Below, in pieces: positions 39,088-47,160 of a DNA stretch of 64,000 bases (within the stretch, counting starts at the first letter, position 1; each line of letters starts with the position of its first letter). The translations under genes were made by a program, and so were the position numbers. Under the pieces are notes generated by a model. The model searched no databases and was not told the origin of the DNA. It saw nothing but the letters and a program-made list of their open reading frames with translations. The stretch is from CAWJFJ01 sp963800065 (GTDB taxonomy: Bacteria > Actinomycetota > Acidimicrobiia > Acidimicrobiales > UBA8190), in the NCBI GenBank assembly GCA_963800065.1, contig CAWCZO010000010.1, positions 310,001 through 374,000 of the forward strand, read 5' to 3'.

Positions 39088-40410
39088 ATGCCGAGTTACG
39101 GGCCCGAGGTCTTCGGACCCCCACCGCGCCAGACCTCGCAGAAGTACTGGGACCCCGAGATCCAGACCATGGACCCGGAGAAGATGCGCGCCCTGCAGGA
39201 GGAGCGTCTCCGTGTGTTGTTGGGCAAGGTCTTCGACAATCCGGTGCCTCTGTTCCGCCACAAGCTCATCGGTGCGGGGATCACCTCGGCCGACGACATC
39301 AAGTCCCTCGACGACATCCGCCACATCCCGTTGACGGTGAAGCAGGACCTGCGTGACTCCGAAGCCGAGGCACCGCCGTGGGGGACCTACCGGTTCACCG
39401 ATCCCCGTCAGGCCGTCCGGGTGGGACAGTCCACCGGCACCACGGGTTCGCCCACCATCTCCATCTGGACCCGGCGCGACCTGTGGATCGAGTACGAGTC
39501 GTCGGCCCGGGTGTGGTGGCGCTACGGGCACCGGCCGGGGATGATCGTGACCCACGCCCACCCGGCCTACCTCTACGGCGGCGGGCCGATGTTGTCGGGC
39601 TCCTACGAGTACTTCGGGATGCTCAACGTCTGGGTCCCACCGCCCGACACCGACGAGCTGGCCGAGCAGGGCCTGCGCTTCTGGACCAGGGTGAAGCCCG
39701 ACATCCCCTTCATGGGCTTCTCCACCGGCCGGTTCTTCGAGGTGGCGGCCAAGGTGGGGATCGACCCCAAGGACGCCGGGCTCGAGTTCAAGGGGATGCC
39801 CGGGTTCGGGATGGGCAAGGGCATGCCCCTCATGACGGCGGGGGCCGAGTGCTTCGCCTACGTCGGAGGGGCCTGCGGCGAGATGCCCGGCGCCCACATC
39901 AACATGGACTACGGGATCGTCCAGGCCGTCGACCCGGCCACGGGGGCCGAGGTGGCCGACGGGGAGTGGGGTGACCTCGTCGTCACCACCCTGGACCGCG
40001 ACAACGGCCTCTTGCGCTACGACCTGGAAGAGGCGTGCGCCATCCTGCGCGAGCCCTGCTCGTGCGGGGAGACCTCCATCCGGGGCCTCTGGGGTGGGCG
40101 TTTCAAGGATCTGATCGCCGTCCAGGGCACGCGTTTCCAGGCCAACGAGGTGGAGTCGGCCCTGCGGGCCGTGGGTGAGATCAACGAGCCCACCCTGGAG
40201 TGGCAGATGGTCCGGCCCACGCAGGACGACCGGCCCCTGGTGGTCCGGGTGGAACGGGGGACGGGGGCCGGGGGCGACGACGCCGGGATCGCCACCCGCT
40301 GCGCGGCGGTCATCCGCGACGCCCTCGGGATCGACGCCGACGTCACCGTGCTCGAGCGAGAGGCCATCCCCCGGTCGGGCTACAAGGCGGGGCGGGTGGT
40401 CGACGAATGA
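39088..40410 (+). CDS. Phenylacetate-CoA ligase (PaaK-like) family
   Basis: A 440-residue aryl/acyl-CoA ligase of the PaaK branch of adenylate-forming enzymes. GITSADDIKSLDDIRHIPLT is the PaaK-type N-terminus, QSTGTTGSPTISIWT the ATP loop, and LLRYDLEEACAI, GRFKDLIAVQGTRFQANEVE and SGYKAGRVVDE the C-terminal hinge and Lys region. Four Cys in REPCSCGETS and MTAGAECFAYVGGACGE recall the zinc-bearing PaaK fold. It may activate phenylacetate or another aromatic or cyclic acid. GAGGAG precedes ATG 39088. The next ligase starts inside its stop (ATGA). Confidence 0.88.
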   Translation: MPSYGPEVFGPPPRQTSQKYWDPEIQTMDPEKMRALQEERLRVLLGKVFDNPVPLFRHKLIGAGITSADDIKSLDDIRHIPLTVKQDLRDSEAEAPPWGTYRFTDPRQAVRVGQSTGTTGSPTISIWTRRDLWIEYESSARVWWRYGHRPGMIVTHAHPAYLYGGGPMLSGSYEYFGMLNVWVPPPDTDELAEQGLRFWTRVKPDIPFMGFSTGRFFEVAAKVGIDPKDAGLEFKGMPGFGMGKGMPLMTAGAECFAYVGGACGEMPGAHINMDYGIVQAVDPATGAEVADGEWGDLVVTTLDRDNGLLRYDLEEACAILREPCSCGETSIRGLWGGRFKDLIAVQGTRFQANEVESALRAVGEINEPTLEWQMVRPTQDDRPLVVRVERGTGAGGDDAGIATRCAAVIRDALGIDADVTVLEREAIPRSGYKAGRVVDE

Positions 40411-41966
40411 CAGCGCAGACCGCCGGCGGCGCCACCCCCGACGTGATGCACCAGGTGACCCTGGGCGACGTCCTGCGCGACCACAGCCGGAACCGGCCCG
40501 GTTCCCTCGGGGCCGTCTGCGGGGAGTACCGGCTGGACTTCCCCGCCCTCGACGGCCGGGTCAACCGCCTGGCCAACGCCCTCGTCGGCGCCGGCGTGGG
40601 AGAGGGCGACCGCCTGCTCTGGCTCGGACAGAACTGCCACCGCCTCCTCGAAGGTCTCCTGGCCGCGGCCAAGGTGGGCGCCGTCTTCTGCCCGGCCAAC
40701 TGGCGCCAGAGCGCCGAGGAATTCGCCTTCGTCGTGGCCGACGCCGATCCGTCGGTCGTCTTCTGGCAGGAGGCCGAGATCGGCGAGACGCTTCGCCAGG
40801 TGCGCAGGGACACGGCCTCCGAGGCCCTGTGGCTCCGGCACGACGGGGAGGGGGAGGGGAGTTACGAGGCCTTCGTCGCTACCGCCCCCGACACCGATCC
40901 CGCGCTCTTCGTGGACGAGTCCGGCGCCGTTCTCATGATGTACACCGCCGCCTTCACCGGGAACCCCAACGGGGCCCTGCTCTCGCACCGGGCCCTGGTG
41001 GTCCAGGGTTCCTTCATGGCCCAGATACAGGGTGTCGGGGCCGACTACGTCTATCTCAACTGCGGCCCGCTTTTCCACGTGGCCACCTTCATGACCACCC
41101 TGGCCACCTTCTTGTCGGGGGGGACGAACGTCTTCACCCCGAGAGCCGACGCCGAGGAGCTGTGCCGGCTCATCGCCGACGAGGGGTGCACGGGGGGGTT
41201 CATCATGGGGCCCACCATGGACCAGATCATCGAGCTCAACGCCGACGGCCGCTACAACCTGAAGACGCTGCGGGGCTTCGCCGGGAAGCCCGAGTGGACG
41301 GCCATGATCACCGTCGACACGAGCGGCTGGGGGCGGCGGCCGGCCGGCTACGGCCAGACCGAGGTCATGGGGATGGCCACCCTGAACGCCCTGGAGCCGT
41401 CCATCGGCTCGAGCGGGCGGCCCGCCCCCTTCGTCCGCATCGCCACGCTCAGCCCCGAGGGCCGGGAGCTGCCCGCCGGCGAGGTCGGCGAGATCGGTGT
41501 CCGGGGTCCCACTGTGATGAACGGGTACTTCAACCGGCCCGAGTTGAACGCCGAGCGTCAGGCCGGTGGGTGGCACCACACCAACGACCTGGGCCGGATC
41601 GAGGCCGACGGTTCGCTCACCTTCGTGGCCCCCAAGGGCCGTCTCATCAAGTCGGCAGCCGAGAACATCTACCCGGCCGAGGTCGAGGCCTGCCTGAGAA
41701 GCCACCCGGCGGTGGAGGACGCCGCCGTCATCGGTGTGCCCGATCCGAAATGGGATCAGAACGTGACGGCCATCGTGGTGCTGGCCGAGGGCCGGACGGT
41801 CACGGCCGACGAGATCATCGACCACTGCCGCCAACGGATCGCCTCCTACAAGAAGCCCAAGGCCGTCGAGTTCGTCGCCGCCCTCCCCCGCCAGGGATTC
41901 GCCGTCGACTACGAGGCGCTCGACGAACGCTTCGGCGGCGGCGGCTACCCCGGCGTGGGGGCCTGA
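40407..41966 (+). CDS. Adenylate-forming ligase-like protein lacking two key lysines
   Basis: A 519-residue protein with the whole adenylate-forming fold: A5 is GYGQTEVMGMA, A7 HTNDLGRIEADGSL, and A8 GRLIKSAAENIYPAEVEACL. The ATP loop, normally TSGTTGxPKG, is MMYTAAFTGNPNGALLSHRA, so the Ser/Thr-Gly-Thr and the Lys are lost. The C-terminal Lys motif (normally GKxxR) is RQGFAVDYEALDERF, with no Lys. The fold and hinge are preserved, so this is not simple decay. It may bind acyl-AMP or acyl-CoA without normal adenylation, or use other residues. It is coupled by a 4-base overlap to the PaaK-like ligase. Confidence 0.85.
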   Translation: MTAQTAGGATPDVMHQVTLGDVLRDHSRNRPGSLGAVCGEYRLDFPALDGRVNRLANALVGAGVGEGDRLLWLGQNCHRLLEGLLAAAKVGAVFCPANWRQSAEEFAFVVADADPSVVFWQEAEIGETLRQVRRDTASEALWLRHDGEGEGSYEAFVATAPDTDPALFVDESGAVLMMYTAAFTGNPNGALLSHRALVVQGSFMAQIQGVGADYVYLNCGPLFHVATFMTTLATFLSGGTNVFTPRADAEELCRLIADEGCTGGFIMGPTMDQIIELNADGRYNLKTLRGFAGKPEWTAMITVDTSGWGRRPAGYGQTEVMGMATLNALEPSIGSSGRPAPFVRIATLSPEGRELPAGEVGEIGVRGPTVMNGYFNRPELNAERQAGGWHHTNDLGRIEADGSLTFVAPKGRLIKSAAENIYPAEVEACLRSHPAVEDAAVIGVPDPKWDQNVTAIVVLAEGRTVTADEIIDHCRQRIASYKKPKAVEFVAALPRQGFAVDYEALDERFGGGGYPGVGA

Positions 41967-42748
41967 GGGGCCTCCAGGCGCTTCATCACCCCGGCCGAGA
42001 TCCGTCGGGTCAGGCCCCGCGGTCCGAAGCGGGGGGAGACGGCCACCAGCTTGTTGACGACACCGGGGACGCAGACGGCCTGATTGCGGTCGAGGGCGGC
42101 CAGTCCGGCGGCCACGACGTCACCGGCCTCGCTCCACGCCATGTCGGGGACCCCCGAGCTCTTCACGCCGGCGCGCTGTTGGAAGTCGGTGCGGGTGAAG
42201 CCCGGACACAGGGCGGTGACGTGGACGCCGTCCTTGGCCACCTCGTCGTGGAGGGCCTCGGTGAACGACAGGACGAAGGCCTTGGTGGCCGAGTAGGTGG
42301 CACCGCCCGGTGCGGGGGCGAAGGCGCCGATGGACGAGACGTTCAGGAGCTTCCCCGATCGGCGCGGCACCATGACCTCGAGGGCGGCGTGGCTCAAGGT
42401 GACCAGGGCCACGATGTTCACCTGGACCTGCCCGACCTCGCCGGCCAACGGGAGTTGGTTGAAGGCGCCGTAGTGGCCGAAGCCGGCGTTGTTGACCACG
42501 ACGTCCACGGCCGGGCCTTCGGTGATACGTGCTGCCACCGAGGCCAGCTGCGCCTGGTCGGCCAGGTCGGCCACCAGGACCGATGACGTGGCGCCGTGGC
42601 TCTCCAGCTCGCCGGCCAGCTTCTCGAGGGCCGGTCCGGTCCGGGCCACCAGGACGAGATCGTGGCCGGTCGCCGCCAGCGCCCGGGCGAAGCTGTCCCC
42701 GAGCCCCGACGACGCCCCGGTCACCAGGGCGATCGGTCTGTCGGTCAT
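41945..42748 (-). CDS. Short-chain dehydrogenase/reductase
   Basis: A 267-residue SDR of the classical type, with VTGASSGLGDSFARAL near residue 9, NNAGFGHYGAF near 88, and VSSIGAFAPAPGG plus ATYSATKAF as the catalytic Ser, Tyr and Lys. Members of this group (YqjQ/DltE-like) act on retinoid, steroid or fatty ketone substrates. Its 3' end overlaps the convergent ligase by 22 bases. ATG 42748 is 6 bases after -10 TAGGGT (42760-42755), so a leaderless message is likely. None of the TGAC-N6-GTCA repeats is in front of it. Confidence 0.9.
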   Translation of the reverse strand: MTDRPIALVTGASSGLGDSFARALAATGHDLVLVARTGPALEKLAGELESHGATSSVLVADLADQAQLASVAARITEGPAVDVVVNNAGFGHYGAFNQLPLAGEVGQVQVNIVALVTLSHAALEVMVPRRSGKLLNVSSIGAFAPAPGGATYSATKAFVLSFTEALHDEVAKDGVHVTALCPGFTRTDFQQRAGVKSSGVPDMAWSEAGDVVAAGLAALDRNQAVCVPGVVNKLVAVSPRFGPRGLTRRISAGVMKRLEAPQAPTPG

Positions 42749-42896
42749 ACCCGTACCCTAGAACGAGGCAAGCGGTCCGGGAATGCGAGGTGGTAGTGCC
42801 GACTGTCGCGGTCGTCCTCGTCGGGATCGGGCCGGGGATCGTGGTGGTGGTAATCGCCGCCCATCGTTCCCGTATTTGCACCGTGTTAGTCTGACC

Positions 42897-42980
42897 ATGC
42901 CGAAGGGTCCCGGACCCCGCCTCTTTCGCACCCGGCCGACGGCCGGGGAGACGGGATGGAGGCACCGGAAATCGGTCTGA
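42897..42980 (+). CDS. Possible 27-residue leader peptide
   Basis: The frame MPKGPGPRLFRTRPTAGETG...KSV starts 4 bases after a TAGTCT hexamer and ends before the hairpin cluster that precedes the exporter. Composition is ordinary for a random GC-rich frame, so only position supports it. Confidence 0.2.
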   Translation: MPKGPGPRLFRTRPTAGETGWRHRKSV

Positions 42981-43007
42981 CCGTTGTCATCCCCGCGGGA
43001 TCCGTCA

Positions 43008-43118
43008 CGCCCGCTCCATAAGAGCGTCCGGGCGGGACGGGCGAACCGTTCGATGAGCTGGCCGGAGCGAAGCGCACGACGGCGGTCATCGAGCGATCGA
43101 ATGGGAGCGTTGCTCCGG
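43008..43118 (+). promoter_or_regulatory. Competing hairpins in the exporter leader
   Basis: CGCCCG (43008-43013) pairs with CGGGCG (43029-43034), with CTC/GAG inside. GCTCCGG (43112-43118) can pair either with CCGGAGC (43062-43068), enclosing the segment between, or through GCTCC with GGAGC (43104-43108) as a tight local hairpin. The two pairings exclude each other, as in transcription attenuators. No T tract follows. Confidence 0.35.
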
Positions 43119-43223
43119 ACCCTCGATGCCACCGGCTTCGCGAGAGGAGCCTCACCGTTCTCTTCCCACCCAGGTCGAAGGTCTCGGAAGAGCCGGGGCA
43201 CAGGAGATGGACATGCAGGTCCG

Positions 43224-44999
43224 ATGAAGAAGGGGTTGCGGCCGAAATGGGTCCTGGTGGTGATATGCGTGTCCGCGCTCATCGTCAACCTGGACAACAC
43301 CATTCTCAACGTGGCCCTGCCCACCCTGGTCCGCAAACTGGGTGCCACCTCGAGCGACCTGCAATGGATCGTCGATTCCTACTCCATGGTCTTCGCCGGG
43401 CTACTCCTCGTGGGCGGCAGCCTGGCTGACCGATTCGGACGCAAGCGCCTCTTCCTCGTCGGTCTCGCCGTCTTCGCCGGTGGCTCCATCGGCGCCGCTC
43501 AGTCCGGTTCGGTGGAGATGTTGATCGGGTGGAGAGCGGTGATGGGGGTGGGCGCGGCGATGACGATCCCCTCGTCCTTGTCCATTCTCAACGACGTCTT
43601 CCGCCAGCCGACGGCGCGGGCCCGGGCCATCGGCGCCTGGGGGGGGACGATCGGTCTCGGCATTGCCATCGGCCCGATCGCCGGTGGCGCGCTGCTGGCC
43701 TCCTTCTGGTGGGGTTCGATCTTTCTGGTCAATGTCCCGATCGTGGTGGTCGGGTTCGTAGCCGCACTGGTGCTCGTGCCGGACTCGAAGAACCCGTCGG
43801 CCGCCCCGGCCGACACCGCGGGGGCATTGCTGTCGATTGCCGGGCTGGGACTGATTCTGTGGGCGATCATCGAAGCTCCGATCCGGGGCTGGACCTCGAC
43901 AGAGGTGCTCGGCGTCGGAATCGCCGGCCTCGTCGTCCTCCTCGTGTTCGTCGGTTGGGAAGCTCGCAGTCACCATCCCATGCTCAATCTCGGGTTCTTC
44001 TCCGATCGTCGTTTTTCCGTGGCCGCCGGAGCCGAGCTGCTCGGGACCTTCGGGCTGCTGGGGGCTCTCTTCCTGCTCACCCAGTTCCTGCAGTTCGTTC
44101 TCGGTCTGTCGCCTCTCCAGGCCGGTCTCCGCATCCTGCCCATGGCCGGCGTGCTGGTCGCCAGCGCGGTCCTCTCTCCGCTCCTCGCTCGCGCCGTCGG
44201 GGTGAAGCTCACCGTGGCCGCCGGCCTGGCGGCGATCGGCGGCGCCCTGTGGCAGATCTCGGCGGCCTCGGCGCCGGTCACCACCTACGGCGACGTTCTG
44301 CCCGGGCTTCTGCTCGTCGGTCTGGGTGCCGGCCTGCTGCTCCCCACGGCGACCAACTCCGTGGTGGGATCGGTCCCCCAGGGCGACTCGGGGATCGGAT
44401 CGGCCGCCAACGCCGTGGCCCTCCAAGTCGGAGGCGCCCTCGGCGTCGCCGTGATCGGAAGTCTTCTTTCCACCCGTTACCGCAGCGACATCACCCGGTC
44501 ACTCGCCGGCCACCACGTGCCGGCTCACGCGGCACGCGACATCGTCGGCTCGCTCGGCGGAGCGCTGGCTGTCGCCGCCGGCATCGGGGGAGCGACGGGA
44601 AGGCAACTGGCGCAGGTTGCCCGCACCGCCTTCATGAGCGGGAACCGTCAGGCGCTGGCCGTAGCCGCGCTCGTCGCCGTCGGGGGTGCGCTCCTCGTTC
44701 TTGCCCGACTGCCATGGCGGGCGACCCGGCCAGCGCCTGATGTCCCGGACGACGTGACCCCTGTCGGGGAGATCGGGAATCCCGCAATAGGATCACCGGC
44801 GTGTCCGGCGCCATGGCGCTCGTCTTCCCCGTCTCACCATGAGAGGGCGGCGCGCCGGCGGGGCGATCACCCTGTGGGCTCTCTGCGGTCTGGTGGCCGG
44901 CGGTTGCTCCGGTACGGCCGGCGCCACGCGGGCCGTCGCCACCTTCGATTCCGTCGACAGGGCCGCGTCCGCCGTACTGCTGGCCGGGGACGCCCGTGA
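43224..44999 (+). CDS. DHA2-family (EmrB/QacA type, 14-helix) drug exporter
   Basis: A major-facilitator exporter driven by the proton gradient. The first helix carries LIVNLDNTILNVALPTL (motif D1), followed by motif A GGSLADRFGRKRLFL near residue 65 and RAVMGVGAAMTIPSSLSIL (motif B/C area). About 14 hydrophobic segments are visible to residue 510. From about residue 520 the frame becomes Arg/Ser/Gly-rich and antisense-like, and it overlaps the next gene by 161 bases, so the true end may be near 44790 and the stop lost by an indel. ATG 43224 fits the family start. Substrates are likely hydrophobic drugs or acids. No regulator gene is adjacent, but a structured 475-base leader is. Confidence 0.85.
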   Translation: MKKGLRPKWVLVVICVSALIVNLDNTILNVALPTLVRKLGATSSDLQWIVDSYSMVFAGLLLVGGSLADRFGRKRLFLVGLAVFAGGSIGAAQSGSVEMLIGWRAVMGVGAAMTIPSSLSILNDVFRQPTARARAIGAWGGTIGLGIAIGPIAGGALLASFWWGSIFLVNVPIVVVGFVAALVLVPDSKNPSAAPADTAGALLSIAGLGLILWAIIEAPIRGWTSTEVLGVGIAGLVVLLVFVGWEARSHHPMLNLGFFSDRRFSVAAGAELLGTFGLLGALFLLTQFLQFVLGLSPLQAGLRILPMAGVLVASAVLSPLLARAVGVKLTVAAGLAAIGGALWQISAASAPVTTYGDVLPGLLLVGLGAGLLLPTATNSVVGSVPQGDSGIGSAANAVALQVGGALGVAVIGSLLSTRYRSDITRSLAGHHVPAHAARDIVGSLGGALAVAAGIGGATGRQLAQVARTAFMSGNRQALAVAALVAVGGALLVLARLPWRATRPAPDVPDDVTPVGEIGNPAIGSPACPAPWRSSSPSHHERAARRRGDHPVGSLRSGGRRLLRYGRRHAGRRHLRFRRQGRVRRTAGRGRP

Positions 45000-45729
45000 G
45001 CTGACCGTCCGACTCCGCGCCCTGGGAGACTCCGGCGCCACCGTCGCCGTGAAGGGACACACCGTGGTGGTGTCGGGCGGGACTCGCCTCCCCGTGCCGG
45101 CGTCCCTGCTGCTCGCTCCGGGAACGTTGCAGATCCGTCCCGCTCTGTGTCAGGCCCGTCCCTACGTGGGGGCCGCCCCCGGGACGGTGGCGGGGACGTT
45201 GCCGTCGGCATGCTCGTCCGCCCGGTACTCCGTGCAGGCGCCCACCCTGACGGTGGACGTGTCCATGGGGACGACCAACCTCGCCTCGATCCCACCCGAC
45301 CCCGTTCTGGCCGCGCACCCGTCCTCGTCGTCGCCCGCCTACGACGACTCCCATCCGGACGGATCGGTCCTGGTCCCCGTGAGCGGGGAAGCCGGCGTCC
45401 GCTATCTCCTCGGTCCCACCGTGCTCGGCGGGTCGGCGGTCGCCGGCGCCCAGGCGGCCTTCCAGAACCCCCAGTGGGTGGTGAACGTCACGCTGACCGG
45501 TCCCGGGGCTTCGGCCTGGGACGCGCTGACGAGGAAGTACTTCCACGAGTTCATCGCTGTCGACGTCGACGGTCGGGCTTTGTCGGTCCCGATCGTCCAG
45601 CCCACTCAGGTGACGTTCACGTCTTTCGGGGGGCGGATGCAGATCGGCGGGGTCTTCACCAGGCCGTCGGCCGACGCGTTGGCGGCCGATCTCGACTCGG
45701 GACCCCTGGCCACCGCACTTTCACCTTGA
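44839..45729 (+). CDS. Putative lipoprotein with SecD P1 head-like domain
   Basis: A 296-residue exported protein. The N-terminus has RGRRAGG then a hydrophobic stretch ending LVAGGC, a plausible lipobox with the Cys at residue 23. The C-terminal 100 residues read VNVTLTGPGASAWDALTRKYF, IAVDVDGRALSVPIVQ and MQIGGVFTRPSADALAADLDSG, which match the SecD/SecDF P1 head (the LTGEGA...TREN...IVLDG...ISAPV...ANDLALLL pattern). SecD itself has six membrane helices; none are here. It may be a stand-alone outer-face chaperone. It follows the exporter and converges on the next operon with a 9-base overlap. Confidence 0.75.
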   Translation: MRGRRAGGAITLWALCGLVAGGCSGTAGATRAVATFDSVDRAASAVLLAGDARELTVRLRALGDSGATVAVKGHTVVVSGGTRLPVPASLLLAPGTLQIRPALCQARPYVGAAPGTVAGTLPSACSSARYSVQAPTLTVDVSMGTTNLASIPPDPVLAAHPSSSSPAYDDSHPDGSVLVPVSGEAGVRYLLGPTVLGGSAVAGAQAAFQNPQWVVNVTLTGPGASAWDALTRKYFHEFIAVDVDGRALSVPIVQPTQVTFTSFGGRMQIGGVFTRPSADALAADLDSGPLATALSP

Positions 45730-46704
45730 CTGTCGGAGCTGGGGCACCACCTCGGCCATGAACCGTCGCAGGGTCTCGTCGCCGGGGAAGTCCCGCAACC
45801 AGAGGATGAACTCACTGCATCCGGCGTCGATGAAGGCCTGGGTCTTCTCCGCCACCTGCTCCGGTGTCCCCACCAGGTTGTCGCGCAGATAGGTGTCGAC
45901 CGGCTGACCGCCCCAGAGGTTCCCCCCGTCGGGTTCGGCGCACCAGGCCCGGGCCTCGGCGTCGGTGTCGAAGAGCCGGCAGTCGGGCCCGTGGGTGCGG
46001 ATGACGGCGTCGGGCGGCCGGCCGATCTCCTCGCAGTAGCCGGCCAGGAGCGCCGATTTCCTGACGAAGGACTCCAGACCCACCTGCCAGTTGGTGGCGT
46101 CGGCGTGGCGCGCCGCGATGCGCAGGTTCACCTTCTCGCCGCCGCCGCCGACGAGAAGGGGCGGCAGCTGCTGGACCGGCTTCGGATCGCAGTAGGCGCC
46201 GGCGAAGTGGAGGTGCTCACCGTCGAAGGTGACCGTCTCCTCGCTCCACAGTCTCCGGATCACCTCGAGCGACTCCTCGAGGACGCGCAGCCGCTCACGG
46301 TCGGCCAGGTACGGGTAGCCGTAGGCCTCGTACTCGCGCCCGAACCATCCCGCCCCCAGTCCCAGGATGAGCCGGCCCCCCGAGTAGACGTCGATGCAGG
46401 CCGCCTCCTTGGCCAGGAGACCGGCGTTGCGGTACGAGGCGCAGGTGACGAGCTCCCCCAGCCGGATGGTGCTGGTGACCTGGGAGAGCGCCGCCAACAT
46501 GGTGTAGGCCTCGAAGACGTGGGTCGGCTCGCGCCGGGGGACGGTCTCCACGTGGTCGTAGACCCAGAGGTGGTCGTAGCCGAGCTGTTCGGCCAGCCGG
46601 GCCAGCTCCACCGAGCGGGCCCAGGCGTCGGGTCCCGACCAGCCCGTGTACTCGAGCTTCCAGCCCTGGGGGACGAAGACGCCGAAGCGCAGGGGGTGGC
46701 TCAC
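45721..46704 (-). CDS. LLM-class F420-dependent oxidoreductase
   Basis: A 327-residue luciferase-like monooxygenase-fold enzyme. It begins HPLRFGVFVPQGWK, has YDHLWVYDHVETVPRREP near residue 45, and EAACIDVYSGGRLILGLGAGW with the family GxGAGW turn near 105. In actinobacteria this class usually uses coenzyme F420. It may oxidise an alcohol or reduce an enoyl/imine intermediate. GTG 46704 overlaps the upstream stop by 4 bases. It is the last gene of the six-gene operon headed by the SDR at 52368. Confidence 0.88.
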   Translation of the reverse strand: MSHPLRFGVFVPQGWKLEYTGWSGPDAWARSVELARLAEQLGYDHLWVYDHVETVPRREPTHVFEAYTMLAALSQVTSTIRLGELVTCASYRNAGLLAKEAACIDVYSGGRLILGLGAGWFGREYEAYGYPYLADRERLRVLEESLEVIRRLWSEETVTFDGEHLHFAGAYCDPKPVQQLPPLLVGGGGEKVNLRIAARHADATNWQVGLESFVRKSALLAGYCEEIGRPPDAVIRTHGPDCRLFDTDAEARAWCAEPDGGNLWGGQPVDTYLRDNLVGTPEQVAEKTQAFIDAGCSEFILWLRDFPGDETLRRFMAEVVPQLRQSR

Positions 46705-47147
46705 GAGGTGAACTCCCACCACTGGAGCTCGCACATGAGCGGAAGGAGGTATTTCACGTAGAGGGAGTGGATCTTGACGGGCCCCTGGTCGTCGACGTGG
46801 AGATCGATGAGGTCGACCCGGTCGTCGTGCCGGCGGAAGGCCTTGGCCCGCTCGGCCACGCCTTCGAGCTCGGCGCGCGAACCGACGGCCAGTCCGAAGT
46901 GGTCCATGCGGGGGCAGCGCATGGGGTCGTCCTCGGCGATGAGGAAGATGAACTGGTCCCAGTGGACGCAGCTCAGGATCAGGCGCTTGCGGTCGACGGT
47001 CATGGTGGGCATCTCGGCGAAGCCGAGGACCTCGTCCCAGAAGCGCAGGATCTCGGCGCGCCGGGTCTCGCCCAGGAGGTCGGCCGGCACGCTCATGGCC
47101 ACGTGGTTGAAGCGGGGATTGCCCGACGGGTAGTACGGATGGGTCAT
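46701..47147 (-). CDS. Glyoxalase/VOC-fold protein
   Basis: A 148-residue vicinal-oxygen-chelate protein. FNHVAMSVPADLLGETRR carries the first metal His, LILSCVHWDQFIFLIAED and PRMDHFGLAVGSRAELEGVA carry further candidate ligands, and VKIHSLYVKYLLPLM is the end strand. The fold is shared by glyoxalases, dioxygenases, methylmalonyl-CoA epimerases and resistance proteins, so the reaction cannot be named. It overlaps the LLM gene by 4 bases and follows the alcohol dehydrogenase by 13. Confidence 0.82.
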   Translation of the reverse strand: MTHPYYPSGNPRFNHVAMSVPADLLGETRRAEILRFWDEVLGFAEMPTMTVDRKRLILSCVHWDQFIFLIAEDDPMRCPRMDHFGLAVGSRAELEGVAERAKAFRRHDDRVDLIDLHVDDQGPVKIHSLYVKYLLPLMCELQWWEFTS

Positions 47148-47160
47148 CGCCTCACCCCTG

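Larger units (their letters stand above)
42749..43223. other. 475-base leader region before the exporter gene
   Basis: No convincing protein gene spans this gap, and it is visibly less GC-biased than its surroundings. The left end holds the promoter of the SDR (minus strand). On the plus strand, a TAGTCT-like -10 at 42887-42892 precedes a short frame (42897-42980), then a series of GGAGC/GCTCC elements that can form competing hairpins (43008-43118). A purine-rich AGGAGATGG lies at 43202-43210, 14 bases before the exporter ATG. It looks like a long regulated leader. Confidence 0.45.

Noticed and set aside
42975..42990. TGACCGTTGTCA in the exporter leader, similar to the TGAC-N6-GTCA operator
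   Set aside because: The half-sites are 4 bases apart, not 6, and the site is far from a gene start, so it was not counted.
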